A stretch of DNA of 64,000 bases, from contig NZ_QVEX01000004.1 in assembly GCF_003434055.1 (NCBI RefSeq), positions 62,001 through 126,000 of the forward strand, given 5' to 3'. A program made the translations under genes and the position numbers. Source of the DNA: Enterocloster aldenensis. Its GTDB lineage: Bacteria; Bacillota; Clostridia; Lachnospirales; Lachnospiraceae. Positions 51,713-60,728 of the stretch are shown here, piece by piece. Every line of letters starts with the position of its first letter. Position 1 is the first letter of the stretch. The notes under the pieces are model-generated. The model searched no databases. It saw only the letters and a list, made by a program, of their open reading frames with translations, and was not told the DNA's origin.

Positions 51713-52540
51713 ATGGAGACAAGAACAATACATAGCAAGGTTTTAATCTATACACTGCTGACCGTACTTGCAGTCCTGGTGGTCGTCCCTTTTTTCTGGA
51801 TGCTTCTGGCTTCGGTCAAAACCAGCAACGAGGTATTCAGTATTCCCATGAAGCTGTTCCCAAAAGAGTTCCAGTGGGTCAATTACCAGACAATCTGGGA
51901 TAAGATCCCGCTGCTTACCTTTTTTAAGAACACGTTCAAGATTGCGGTGCTCACAACGCTTTTACAGGTATTAACCAGCTGCTTTGCTGCCTACGGTTTT
52001 TCCAAGGTGGAATTCAGGGGAAGGGATTTCCTGTTCCTGGTATCCGTGACCACCTTTGCAGTGCCGTGGCAGGCATATATGGTGACTCAGTTTGCGCTGA
52101 TTTCCAGGATGGGCCTTACGGACTCCCATCTGGGCCTTATACTGATGCAGGCATTTTCCGGGTTCGGCGTGTTCCTGATCCGGCAGTTCATGATCGGCGT
52201 TCCCAATGAGCTGCTGGAGGCTGCCAGGATTGACGGGCTTTCCGAGTACGGCATCTTCGCATAGGTTGCCCTGCCCCTGGTGAAAACGGGTATTGCAACC
52301 CTGGTCATCTTTATATTTGTAACTATATGGAATGACTTTATGGGACCGTTGATTTATTTAAACAGCACCAGATTGAAAACCATCCAGCTGGGCATCCGGA
52401 TGTTCATCTCCCAGTACGGCGCGGACTATGCGCTTATCATGGCTGCTTCGGTGTGTTCCCTGATTCCGGTCCTTGCTGTTTTCATGATCTGCCAGAAATG
52501 GTTTGTGGAAGGAATCACGGCTGGAGGCGTTAAGGGCTGA
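51713..52540 (+). pseudogene. Carbohydrate ABC transporter permease, MalG-like, broken by an in-frame amber stop
   Basis: Codons 1-183 give a normal MalG-type start with three to four helices. TAG at 52262-52264 then interrupts the EAA loop (EAARIDGLSEYGIFA, stop, VALPLVKTGIATL). The same frame continues to TGA at 52538-52540 with the remaining helices and the usual C-terminus FVEGITAGGVKG. One change from a Lys codon (AAG) to TAG would explain it. The truncated product lacks the ATPase contact and the last helices. A sequencing error is possible. I see nothing to suggest stop-codon recoding. Confidence 0.85.
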
Positions 52541-54786
52541 TGGATATGGAAAGGAATGAGAGGATGACCATGGGTGAAAGGATGGCCGCGGATGAGAGGA
52601 TAGCCATGGGTGAAAGGATGGCCGCGCACGAGAGGGCAGCCATAGGTGAAAGGATGGCCGCGGATGAAAAGGCGGCCTTGGACGAAAAGATTTCCGATGA
52701 TTGGAAATGGTGCACTGAGTACTGCAGGAATTACTGGCCCGGGGAATGCGCCCATATCCTGCGGATTGCAGATGACGCAACGGAGCAGAGGTTTGTGTTT
52801 GACCTGCCCTGGGACATGGAGCAGACCGTGAAGGCAGTGGAATTTGGCGGGGACCGGGAAGGGATTGACTGGCAGCACATGCCGGACGGGGACCCGGAGT
52901 TTATCTACCAGTTTAACCGCCACCGTTACTGGATCTGTCTGGGCCAGGCCTATGCCATGACAGGAGATGAACGGTACGCAAAATGCTTTGTCAGCCAGTT
53001 GGTATCCTGGGTGGCTGGGAATCCCATCACAGAAGAGACAAAACAGACCACATGGCGCAGCATTGAGGCTGGAATCCGGGGAGAGAACTGGGTGAAGGCC
53101 ATGGAATACTTTAAGGACAGCCGGACCGTGACAGATGAGGTAAAGGCCGTGTTCAGGAAGGGGCTGAGGGACCATGGCAGCTATCTCATGAACCACCAGG
53201 TTCCGTTCAGTGACAAGAGCAACTGGGGAGTGCTGGAGAGCCATGGGCTGTTCTGCATCGGGACCGCCCTTTTAGGGGAGACTGGGCAGGCGGGACATCC
53301 CGGGCAGGCGGAACCGTCCGTCCGGCCCCAACATCCTGGCAGGGAAGCCGGCCCCAGGGAAGCCGCCCTCTACGTGGAGGAGGCCCTGAGCCGCCTGACG
53401 CGTGAATTGTCCATCCAGATCATGGATGACGGGGTCCAGTGGGAACAGTCGCCCATGTACCACAACGAGGTCCTGCACTGTGTCCTGGAGGTGCTGCGCC
53501 TGGCGCGCCGCCACGGCATCTGCGTCCCGGACATCCTGAAAGACAAGGCACGGGCCATGGCCTACGCGGACCTGGCCTGGGTGAAACCGGACCATACCCA
53601 GCCCTGTAATGGGGACAGTGACAGGACGGATTTAAGGGATGTGTTCACACCGGCCGCATTCCTGCTAAAGGACAGATATCTGCGGTATGCCGGATATGAA
53701 CGCCTGGACTTTGAAAGCGTGTGGGAACTGGGGCCGGAGGCTGCCATGGAATATGAAAGCATGAAGTCCAGGGAGCCGGAGCAGCTCTTTTCCTCCATGG
53801 TACACAGCGGCAACTGGTGCCTGCGCTCCGGCTGGCGCAGGGACAGCGACTACCTGCATTTTAAATGCGGTTCCCTGGGAGGCGGACACGGGCATTTTGA
53901 CAAGCTTCACATAGACCTGTCCATCCACGGGGAGGATGTGCTGATTGATTCCGGCAGATATACGTATGTGGACGGCAGCCTGCGCCGCCATTTCAAATCC
54001 GCCTGCGCCCATAATGTCCCGGTGGTGGACTGGCAGGAGTACACAAAGTGCACCGGCTCCTGGGGGGTAAAGGGGACGGCCTGCGCAGCAGGACAGCAGT
54101 GGTGCAGGAAAGGGGAATTTACCTTCCTTCAGGGAACCCATCTGGGATACCTGGGCGCCGGTGTTCTGGTGAACCGCAGGATTATTTCCATCGGTACCAG
54201 GATCCATGTGGTTGTGGACGGGTTCTATGGACAGGGAAGCCATGTGTGCAGCCAGATCTTCCATCTGAACCCGGCAGGGACCACGGAAATTAAGGGAAAT
54301 ACCTTCTTTTATCATGGAACGGCTGCAGAGGCCGGGTTTACCGTGCTCACCCCCGGGGCAGCCCTGGAGCTTGAGGAAACCCCGGTTTCCTTCCATTATA
54401 ACCAGCTGGAACAGGGGCCCTGTGTCAGCGTTTCCAGGGAGGGAAGCCTGTTTACGTCCATGGTGACCGTCATTGCAGGTTACGGCGGGAAAGATGAGGA
54501 ACGGTGCAGCATCCGGCGCGTGCCTGTCATTGCCCCGGTTACCGGGCGGCAGCTGGGGGACCAGGAGGCGGAGGCGGTCCACATCCTGGAAGGAGGGCAT
54601 TCCTGGCTGGTGGTCATCAACCACAGGGAGACAGGGACTGACAGCGAATACATCGGCGCTGGCGGCTGTTACGGCCTGGGGCGGGTGATGGCCTTGGATG
54701 AAGCGGCATGCAAAGGACAGGACGGGGGAAGGGATATCCCCGGAAAGACAGGAACCGGTCTGCGGATGACCGTGCTTCAGTGGTAG
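52540..54786 (+). CDS. Heparinase II/III-family polysaccharide lyase-like protein
   Basis: Protein of 748 residues. An odd N-terminal extension of 12-residue repeats (about 9-50) precedes an alpha-helical toroid (about 55-400; WRSIEAGIRGENWVKAMEYF, VQWEQSPMYHNEVLHCVLEVL). A beta-sandwich with the signature GGGHGHFDKLHIDLSIHGEDVLIDSGRYTY (starting near 447) follows. These features define the heparinase II/III family, which splits uronic-acid-containing polysaccharides. No signal peptide is seen, so it probably acts inside the cell on imported oligosaccharides. The ATG overlaps the permease stop by one base. Next comes a GH88 gene, whose product would process the unsaturated ends. Confidence 0.88.
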   Translation: MDMERNERMTMGERMAADERIAMGERMAAHERAAIGERMAADEKAALDEKISDDWKWCTEYCRNYWPGECAHILRIADDATEQRFVFDLPWDMEQTVKAVEFGGDREGIDWQHMPDGDPEFIYQFNRHRYWICLGQAYAMTGDERYAKCFVSQLVSWVAGNPITEETKQTTWRSIEAGIRGENWVKAMEYFKDSRTVTDEVKAVFRKGLRDHGSYLMNHQVPFSDKSNWGVLESHGLFCIGTALLGETGQAGHPGQAEPSVRPQHPGREAGPREAALYVEEALSRLTRELSIQIMDDGVQWEQSPMYHNEVLHCVLEVLRLARRHGICVPDILKDKARAMAYADLAWVKPDHTQPCNGDSDRTDLRDVFTPAAFLLKDRYLRYAGYERLDFESVWELGPEAAMEYESMKSREPEQLFSSMVHSGNWCLRSGWRRDSDYLHFKCGSLGGGHGHFDKLHIDLSIHGEDVLIDSGRYTYVDGSLRRHFKSACAHNVPVVDWQEYTKCTGSWGVKGTACAAGQQWCRKGEFTFLQGTHLGYLGAGVLVNRRIISIGTRIHVVVDGFYGQGSHVCSQIFHLNPAGTTEIKGNTFFYHGTAAEAGFTVLTPGAALELEETPVSFHYNQLEQGPCVSVSREGSLFTSMVTVIAGYGGKDEERCSIRRVPVIAPVTGRQLGDQEAEAVHILEGGHSWLVVINHRETGTDSEYIGAGGCYGLGRVMALDEAACKGQDGGRDIPGKTGTGLRMTVLQW
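52564..52671 (+). repeat. Three 36-base coding repeats at the 5' end of the lyase gene
   Basis: Three copies of a unit containing GGTGAAAGGATGGCCGCG encode MGERMAADERIA-like 12-residue blocks. Copies differ at a few positions. The block falls before the conserved domain and looks like a recent local expansion. Confidence 0.85.
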
Positions 54787-54827
54787 GGCGCAAACGGCAG
54801 ATATAAGGATCATGATGAGGAGCGATT

Positions 54828-56006
54828 ATGCAGACAAAATCCAGTTTACTGACATATAAGACCATAAGCAGACAGGAGGCCCAGGGGTATCTTTTAAGGG
54901 CAGTGGACCTGGTGAGGGGGAACCTGGGGCAGTTTACGGTCTGCTTTCCATATTCCAACAGCCAGGGCGGGTTTTACCAGCCAGGTGATAACCGGGAATG
55001 GACCACGGGATTCTGGACCGGGGAAATATGGCTGGCCTATGAAATGACCGGGGAGGAGGCGTTCAGGAAAGCCGGGGCCGTGCACGTGGAATCCTTCCTG
55101 GACAGGATTGAACGAAGAATCGATACGGATAATCACGATATGGGTTTTTTATATACCCCGTCCTGTGTGGCGGCCTACCGGCTGACCGGCAGCGGGGCAG
55201 CGAAAAAGGCAGCCCTGATGGCCGCAGATAACCTGCTGGGACGTTTTCAGGAAAAAGGGCAGTTCTTCCAGGCATGGGGGGAACTGGGGGCCAGGGACAA
55301 TTACCGCCTGATCATTGACTGCCTGCTGAACATGCCGCTGTTATTCTGGGCCAGTGAGGTCACCGGGAACGCGGTTTATAGGGAAAAGGCAATCGCCCAT
55401 ATACGCACGGCCGTGGGCTGCATCATCCGCCCGGACCGTTCCACCTATCATACGTATTTCTTTGACCCAGATACAGGCAAGCCCTTAAGGGGCGTGACCC
55501 ATCAGGGCAACCGGGACGGTTCTGCCTGGAGCCGGGGACAGGCATGGGGGATTTACGGATGCGCCCTCAGCTACCGCGCGGGCCACGACCCTAGATATAT
55601 GGAAATGTTCCGGGATGTGACGGATTATTTCCTGGAGCACCTGCCCCTGGACCTGATTCCATACTGGGATTTTGACTTTGACGACCCCAGCGGGGAGCCA
55701 AGGGATTCCTCTTCCTCGGCCATAGCTGCCTGTGGAATGCTTGAGATGGCAAAATACATGGAAGGGCAGGAGGCGTCCTATTATGCGGATATGGCTAAAC
55801 GCCTGGTAAAGGCCCTCTGTGACAGATGCGCGGTAAAAAGCAGGGAAGAGTCCAACGGCCTGCTGCTCCACGGCACATATGCCAGGGACAGCGCAGGCAA
55901 TCCCTGTTGTGACCGTGGCGTGGATGAATGCAGCACATGGGGGGATTACTTTTATATGGAAGCCCTGGTAAGGCTGACAAAGGATTGGGAGCCATACTGG
56001 TATTAG
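54828..56006 (+). CDS. Glycoside hydrolase family 88, unsaturated glucuronyl hydrolase
   Basis: Enzyme of 392 residues with an alpha/alpha barrel. It hydrates the 4,5-unsaturated uronic acid left by lyases and so releases it from oligosaccharides. TDNHDMGFLYTPSCVAAYRLTG carries the Asp expected as the first catalytic residue, and ARDNYRLIIDCLLNMPLLFWA the second. HQGNRDGSAWSRGQAWGIYG is a further family motif. No signal peptide, so cytoplasmic. It follows the heparinase II/III gene after 41 bases, so together they form the core of a glycosaminoglycan-type pathway. A GAGGAGCG site precedes the ATG. Confidence 0.93.
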   Translation: MQTKSSLLTYKTISRQEAQGYLLRAVDLVRGNLGQFTVCFPYSNSQGGFYQPGDNREWTTGFWTGEIWLAYEMTGEEAFRKAGAVHVESFLDRIERRIDTDNHDMGFLYTPSCVAAYRLTGSGAAKKAALMAADNLLGRFQEKGQFFQAWGELGARDNYRLIIDCLLNMPLLFWASEVTGNAVYREKAIAHIRTAVGCIIRPDRSTYHTYFFDPDTGKPLRGVTHQGNRDGSAWSRGQAWGIYGCALSYRAGHDPRYMEMFRDVTDYFLEHLPLDLIPYWDFDFDDPSGEPRDSSSSAIAACGMLEMAKYMEGQEASYYADMAKRLVKALCDRCAVKSREESNGLLLHGTYARDSAGNPCCDRGVDECSTWGDYFYMEALVRLTKDWEPYWY

Positions 56007-56010
56007 GGCA

Positions 56011-56045
56011 TGTTTGGAAATTCATTCCTGCCATCTGGCTTAAGG
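56011..56045 (+). repeat. Dispersed short repeat, copy 3
   Basis: The 35 bases starting TGTTTGGAAATTCATTCCTG match copy 2 (28457-28491) at about 31 positions. They begin four bases after the GH88 stop codon. Confidence 0.6.
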
Positions 56046-56108
56046 GGACGGGCGGCACTGTTTTTCAGCATCTGCGGTCTTGACCGGCAGGATATATTAG
56101 GTTTATCA

Positions 56109-56175
56109 TAGGAGTGTACATTGTCTGCGGTCAGGGGGGCTGCGCGGTGTATGCTCCTAGTGCCGTCCGGCACTA
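56109..56175 (+). promoter_or_regulatory. Two abutting hairpins upstream of the WG-repeat gene
   Basis: TAGGAGTGTACA (56109-56120) pairs over 12 bp, with two G-U pairs, with TGTATGCTCCTA (56148-56159). The perfect 8-bp hairpin TAGTGCCG/CGGCACTA (56158-56175) begins inside the last two bases of that arm. No T-run follows. It may be a leader RNA structure or a protein site. Confidence 0.5.
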
Positions 56176-56213
56176 ATTGTATTTGTCATGTTTGGGGACA
56201 GGGGGACAGGCAG

Positions 56214-57839
56214 ATGAAAAAACTTCTGTTTGTATTTGTTATGCTTGCGGGATTGGAACTGATTGCCGCGGCAGGTATATTAGTTTCATCCGGTACTTAT
56301 GATGACAGCAGCCGTCCTGCTGTTGGGTCAGGGCGCCGATATGGGGAATACCAGGGAACACCACAAGGGGAAATCTACATTTACAAGGACCATGACCCGC
56401 GTTTCCATATAATCACGGACCCGGTACTGACTGACAATCCGGTGGCATATTCAGGCGGATTGGTGATACTGGAGCGGGACGGACTGTATGGATACGCTGA
56501 TTTCGACGGAAACCCTGTCACGGACATACAATATGAAAATGCCGGCCAGTTCAGAGATGGGCTGGCAGATGTCAGGAAGGATGGGAAATATGGCTTCATT
56601 GATACGGCCGGACGAGAAATCATCCCTGTGATTTATGACCAGGTATCTCCTTTTGAAGACGGATACGCCGCGGTCCGGCTGGACGGTAAAAGAGGCGTGA
56701 TTGACAAAAGCGGCGGCATTGCCGTGCCCATTGAGCATATGCACCTGTTTACCGGTAATGACGGCATTGCGCTGACCGGCACCAATGTAAGGACAGGCAG
56801 GGGAAAAGGGGATTACAGGACCATATACGGATTCGCCAATTACAGGGAAGGAACCCAGGTCCCTTATCAATACCAATCCATAAGCAATCTTTCAGAAGGG
56901 TATTACAGTGTCAGCACAGGGGCGGGATATGCCCTGATGGACCCGCTTGGCAGGGAAGTGACAAAGCCGGTCTATGACTGGATTGGAAGTATCAGCGGCC
57001 GGACGGCCGCAGCCTGTCTGGATGGCAGATGCGGTTACATTGACCTGGAGGGAAGGGAGATAGTACCCTTTTCATACGATGACGCGTTTTTATTCTGCTA
57101 TGGCCGCGGAGCGGTTTCAAAGGACGGGAAATGGGGATACGTGGACAGGAACGGCCGTGAGGTCATTGGGCTGTCCTATGATTTTGCGTGCAATTTCCTG
57201 AATGGTCTGGCAGTGGTCATCCTGGATGGCAGATACGGCCTGATTGACACCAACGGAAACGTGCGGATACCAATCCAATATGACTGGGCGGGCGCGCTGG
57301 GGGAGGATGGGACCATTACCGTCATGAAGGATGGCTGTTTCGGGTTCGTGGATGCAAAGGGAAATGAAATTGCTCCCCCTATATATGATTACGCCTATGA
57401 TTTTAACGGAGGTTATGCAAAGGTGGAACTGGGGGGAAAGACCGGATACATGGACCAAAAGGGCAGGCTTGCGGTCCCTGCTGTTTACGATGACCCGGAT
57501 GGGGATAAGGACAGGCGGATGAGTCATTTCTACCTTCAGCGGGACATTGACGGGGGGATGATAGAGGTGCCCCTTCTGCCGGATGTGAATGTCCATGTAA
57601 AAAAAGCGGACAGTTCCTTTACGGGCTGGTATGAAAAGGGATGGCAGGTCATGGGGTTTTATGGCAATGACGGCAGGAGGCTGGCAAGCCCGGGAGACGG
57701 ATATGAGGTGTATATACTTCCTGCCAGGGACATATCCTACACCTATACAGGGTGTTTTGGGAAACCAGTGGTGTTCTGCTATAAGCATGAGGACGGATAC
57801 GGACTGTTCTGCGTGGCGGATGAGGACGGCCCTGGGTGA
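56214..57839 (+). CDS. Secreted or anchored WG-repeat protein
   Basis: Protein of 541 residues with an N-terminal hydrophobic segment (about 3-24) acting as signal or anchor. Roughly nine WG-type repeats follow, with the form GKYGFIDTAGREIIPVIYD at about 40-residue spacing from about 95 to 430. The final 100 residues differ. Such repeats form beta-rich scaffolds of unknown role, common in gut Firmicutes and Bacteroidetes. The ATG at 56214 is preferred for the signal segment, although the ribosome site GGGGGACAGG is weak. It stands alone between the glycosaminoglycan and iron-sulfur genes. Confidence 0.85.
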   Translation: MKKLLFVFVMLAGLELIAAAGILVSSGTYDDSSRPAVGSGRRYGEYQGTPQGEIYIYKDHDPRFHIITDPVLTDNPVAYSGGLVILERDGLYGYADFDGNPVTDIQYENAGQFRDGLADVRKDGKYGFIDTAGREIIPVIYDQVSPFEDGYAAVRLDGKRGVIDKSGGIAVPIEHMHLFTGNDGIALTGTNVRTGRGKGDYRTIYGFANYREGTQVPYQYQSISNLSEGYYSVSTGAGYALMDPLGREVTKPVYDWIGSISGRTAAACLDGRCGYIDLEGREIVPFSYDDAFLFCYGRGAVSKDGKWGYVDRNGREVIGLSYDFACNFLNGLAVVILDGRYGLIDTNGNVRIPIQYDWAGALGEDGTITVMKDGCFGFVDAKGNEIAPPIYDYAYDFNGGYAKVELGGKTGYMDQKGRLAVPAVYDDPDGDKDRRMSHFYLQRDIDGGMIEVPLLPDVNVHVKKADSSFTGWYEKGWQVMGFYGNDGRRLASPGDGYEVYILPARDISYTYTGCFGKPVVFCYKHEDGYGLFCVADEDGPG

Positions 57840-57910
57840 TGCGGATATCAGGCATTGGGTGGATATTGTCATTGCTTTGCATATAATAACAGTACCAGAC
57901 AAAATACAAG

Positions 57911-57947
57911 TATTCCTATTGAAATTGTAGGAATACTATGATATAGT
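57911..57947 (+). promoter_or_regulatory. Promoter and palindromic operator of the iron-sulfur operon
   Basis: TTGAAA (57919-57924) and TATAGT (57942-57947) at 17 bases. TATTCCTA (57911-57918) and TAGGAATA (57928-57935) are perfect inverse arms flanking the -35 element, so a regulator bound here would control access. Confidence 0.7.
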
Positions 57948-58002
57948 AGGAAGCGTAGATGAAGCTTTTAACTTTAGGACTACAGAAAGGCGGATTTTTA
58001 AT

Positions 58003-59190
58003 ATGAAACAGTTGATTTATCTTGATAATGCGGCCACCACCAAGACAAGGCCGGAAGTGGTTGAGGCCATGCTCCCATACTTCACGGAGTTTTATGGCAA
58101 TCCTTCCTCGGTCTATGAATTTTCCACAGAGAGCAAGAAGGCGGTAAACCATGCAAGGGAGACCATTGCCCGGGCATTGGGGGCAAAGACCAATGAAATA
58201 TATTTTACAGCAGGCGGCAGCGAGTCCGATAACTGGGCCCTGACAGCAACAGCGGAAGCATATGCTTCAAAGGGAAAGCACATCATTACCAGCAGGATTG
58301 AGCACCACGCAGTCCTCCACACCTGCCAGTATCTGGAGAAGAGGGGATATGAGGTCACCTACCTGGATGTGGATGAGAACGGGGTGGTCAAGCTGGATGA
58401 ACTTAAGAAGGCAATCCGGCCCGATACCATCCTGATTTCCATCATGTTTGCCAACAATGAAATCGGGACCATTGAACCCATTAAGGAAATCGGGGCAATT
58501 GCAAAAGAACACGGTATCCTTTTCCACACAGATGCGGTACAGGCCTTTGCCCATGTACCCATAAATGTGGATGAATATAATATTGACATGCTCAGTTCCA
58601 GCGGCCATAAGTTAAACGGGCCAAAGGGAATCGGTTTCCTGTATATCCGCACAGGCGTGAAGATCCGTTCCTTCATCCACGGCGGCGCGCAGGAGCGCAA
58701 GCGCCGCGCGGGCACGGAAAATGTTCCTGGCATCGTGGGCTACGGCAAGGCGGTTGAGATTGCCATGGATACCATGCAAGAGCGTACAAAGAAGGAGACG
58801 GAGTTGAGGGATTACCTGATGGACCGGGTCATGGACGAGGTTCCCTTTACCAGGATTAACGGTTCACGGACCAGCCGCCTTCCGAATAATGTGAACTTTG
58901 CCTTCCAGTTCATTGAAGGCGAATCACTTTTAATTAAACTGGATATGGCCGGAATCTGCGGATCCAGCGGTTCTGCCTGTACCTCCGGCTCCCTGGACCC
59001 CTCCCATGTGCTGCTGGCCATCGGCCTGCCCCATGAGATTGCCCATGGTTCCCTGCGCCTGACACTGAGCGAGGAAAACACAAAGGAAGAGATGGATTAC
59101 GTGGTAGGGCAGATTAAGGAAATAGTGGCCTACCTGCGCAGCATGTCCCCCTTATACGAAGATTATATGAAGCACAGCAAACAAAAATAA
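58003..59190 (+). CDS. Cysteine desulfurase (NifS/IscS family)
   Basis: PLP enzyme of 395 residues that takes sulfur from cysteine for iron-sulfur clusters and tRNA thiolation. YLDNAATTKTRPEVVEAMLPYF is the family N-terminus. SSSGHKLNGPKGIGFLY holds the PLP lysine, HGGAQERKRRAGTENVPGIVG follows, and GSSGSACTSGSLDPSHVL carries the sulfur-accepting cysteine. An AAAGGCGG site precedes the ATG. It leads an operon with an IscU-like scaffold and the tRNA thiolase MnmA, so its sulfur may go to both. No IscR-type gene is nearby. Confidence 0.95.
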   Translation: MKQLIYLDNAATTKTRPEVVEAMLPYFTEFYGNPSSVYEFSTESKKAVNHARETIARALGAKTNEIYFTAGGSESDNWALTATAEAYASKGKHIITSRIEHHAVLHTCQYLEKRGYEVTYLDVDENGVVKLDELKKAIRPDTILISIMFANNEIGTIEPIKEIGAIAKEHGILFHTDAVQAFAHVPINVDEYNIDMLSSSGHKLNGPKGIGFLYIRTGVKIRSFIHGGAQERKRRAGTENVPGIVGYGKAVEIAMDTMQERTKKETELRDYLMDRVMDEVPFTRINGSRTSRLPNNVNFAFQFIEGESLLIKLDMAGICGSSGSACTSGSLDPSHVLLAIGLPHEIAHGSLRLTLSEENTKEEMDYVVGQIKEIVAYLRSMSPLYEDYMKHSKQK

Positions 59191-59217
59191 GACAGAGATT
59201 CATCAGGAGGAAAACAG

Positions 59218-59655
59218 ATGTACACCGATAAAGTAATGGACCATTTTGAGCACCCGAGGAATGTGGGTGAATTAGAGAACCCCAGCGGCATGGGAACCGT
59301 AGGCAATCCCAAGTGCGGCGATATCATGAGGATTTATCTGGACATTGACGAGAACCAGATCATACGGGATGTGAAGTTTAAGACCTTTGGCTGCGGCGCG
59401 GCCGTTGCCACCAGCAGCATGGCGACCGAGCTTGTGAAAGGCAGGACCGTACAGGAAGCCATGGCAGTGACCAACAAGGCGGTGATGGAAGCACTTGACG
59501 GACTGCCGCCGGTTAAGGTACACTGTTCTTTACTGGCAGAGGAGGCAATCCATGCAGCCCTCTGGGATTATGCACAGAAAAACGGTATTACCATCGAGGG
59601 ACTTGAGAAGCCCAAGGATAATATTGAGGAAGAGGAAGAAGAGGAAGACTATTGA
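59218..59655 (+). CDS. Iron-sulfur cluster scaffold (NifU/IscU N-terminal type)
   Basis: Small cytoplasmic scaffold of 145 residues on which clusters are built. The three cluster cysteines lie in [19 protein letters not shown] and [12 protein letters not shown]. The N-terminus [18 protein letters not shown] is typical. It ends in an acidic tail of glutamates that is an extra. It follows the desulfurase after 27 bases, and its stop TGA overlaps the next start. AGGAGG lies before the ATG. Confidence 0.95.
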   Translation: MYTDKVMDHFEHPRNVGELENPSGMGTVGNPKCGDIMRIYLDIDENQIIRDVKFKTFGCGAAVATSSMATELVKGRTVQEAMAVTNKAVMEALDGLPPVKVHCSLLAEEAIHAALWDYAQKNGITIEGLEKPKDNIEEEEEEEDY

Positions 59656-60728
59656 GCAGGAAGGTTGTAGTAGGCATGTCCGGAGGAGTTGACTCCTCCG
59701 TGGCTGCCTGGCTTTTAAAACAGCAGGGGTACGACGTCATCGGCGTGACCATGCAGATATGGCAGGATCAGGATACGGATGTCCAGGAGGCAGAAGGGGG
59801 CTGTTGCGGCTTAAGCGCTGTGGATGATGCCCGCAGGGTTGCCATGGACCTCGGTATCCCTTATTATGTAATGAATTTCAAGGAAGAGTTCCGGACCAAT
59901 GTGATGGACTATTTCGTGGGCGAATACGTGGCTGGGAGAACCCCTAACCCGTGTATTGCCTGCAACCGTTATGTGAAGTGGGAATCGCTGCTGCGCCGGA
60001 GCATGGCGATTGGTGCGGATTACATCGCAACCGGCCATTATGCCCAGATCTGCCGGCTCCCAAACCAAAGATATGCCCTTAAGACTTCGGTGACAGCGGA
60101 AAAGGACCAGACCTACGCCCTGTACAACCTGACCCAGGAACAGCTGGCCCACACCCTGATGCCCGTGGGCAGCTACCACAAGGAAGAAATCCGCAGGATG
60201 GCTGCGGATATAGGACTGCAGGTGGCCCACAAGCCGGACAGCCAGGAAATCTGTTTCATACCGGACCACGACCATGCCCGTTTCATAGAAGCGTACACCG
60301 GGATGCAGGTGCCTGAGGGAAATTTTGTCGACCTGGAGGGCAATGTGCTTGGCAGGCACAAGGGAATCTCGCATTATACCATAGGCCAGAGGAAAGGGCT
60401 GAACCTGTCCATGGGTCACCCTGTGTTTGTGGTGGAGATACGGCCTGAGACCAATGAAGTGGTGATTGGGGAAGGGAAAGATGTATTTACAAATGTCCTC
60501 TGCTGCGATAAACTGAACTGGATGGCAATAGACGGCCTGCATGGGGAACCCATGGAGGTTACTGCCAAAATCAGATACAGCCACAAAGGTTCCCCCTGCA
60601 CCATCCGTGAGATTGGACACGATCTGGTGGAGTGCAGGTTCCATGAACCGGTCAGGGCAGCTACGCCGGGACAGGCCGTGGTGTTCTATGATGGGGATTA
60701 TGTGGCGGGCGGAGGTACGATTTTATGA
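59652..60728 (+). CDS. mnmA: tRNA-specific 2-thiouridylase
   Basis: Enzyme of 358 residues that places sulfur on uridine 34 of Lys, Glu and Gln tRNAs. The PP-loop is [14 protein letters not shown] (about 9-22). Catalytic cysteines are in [14 protein letters not shown] and SQEICFIPD. It starts at a TTG overlapping the scaffold stop (TTGA) with GAGGAAGA upstream, a coupled start that should keep its level below that of its neighbours. Sulfur very likely comes from the desulfurase encoded at the head of the operon. Length is normal. Confidence 0.95.
   Translation: MSRKVVVGMSGGVDSSVAAWLLKQQGYDVIGVTMQIWQDQDTDVQEAEGGCCGLSAVDDARRVAMDLGIPYYVMNFKEEFRTNVMDYFVGEYVAGRTPNPCIACNRYVKWESLLRRSMAIGADYIATGHYAQICRLPNQRYALKTSVTAEKDQTYALYNLTQEQLAHTLMPVGSYHKEEIRRMAADIGLQVAHKPDSQEICFIPDHDHARFIEAYTGMQVPEGNFVDLEGNVLGRHKGISHYTIGQRKGLNLSMGHPVFVVEIRPETNEVVIGEGKDVFTNVLCCDKLNWMAIDGLHGEPMEVTAKIRYSHKGSPCTIREIGHDLVECRFHEPVRAATPGQAVVFYDGDYVAGGGTIL

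Noticed and set aside
52262-52264. TAG as a recoded sense codon such as pyrrolysine
   Set aside because: Sugar permeases have no such residue, no recoding element was seen, and a single change from AAG explains it.
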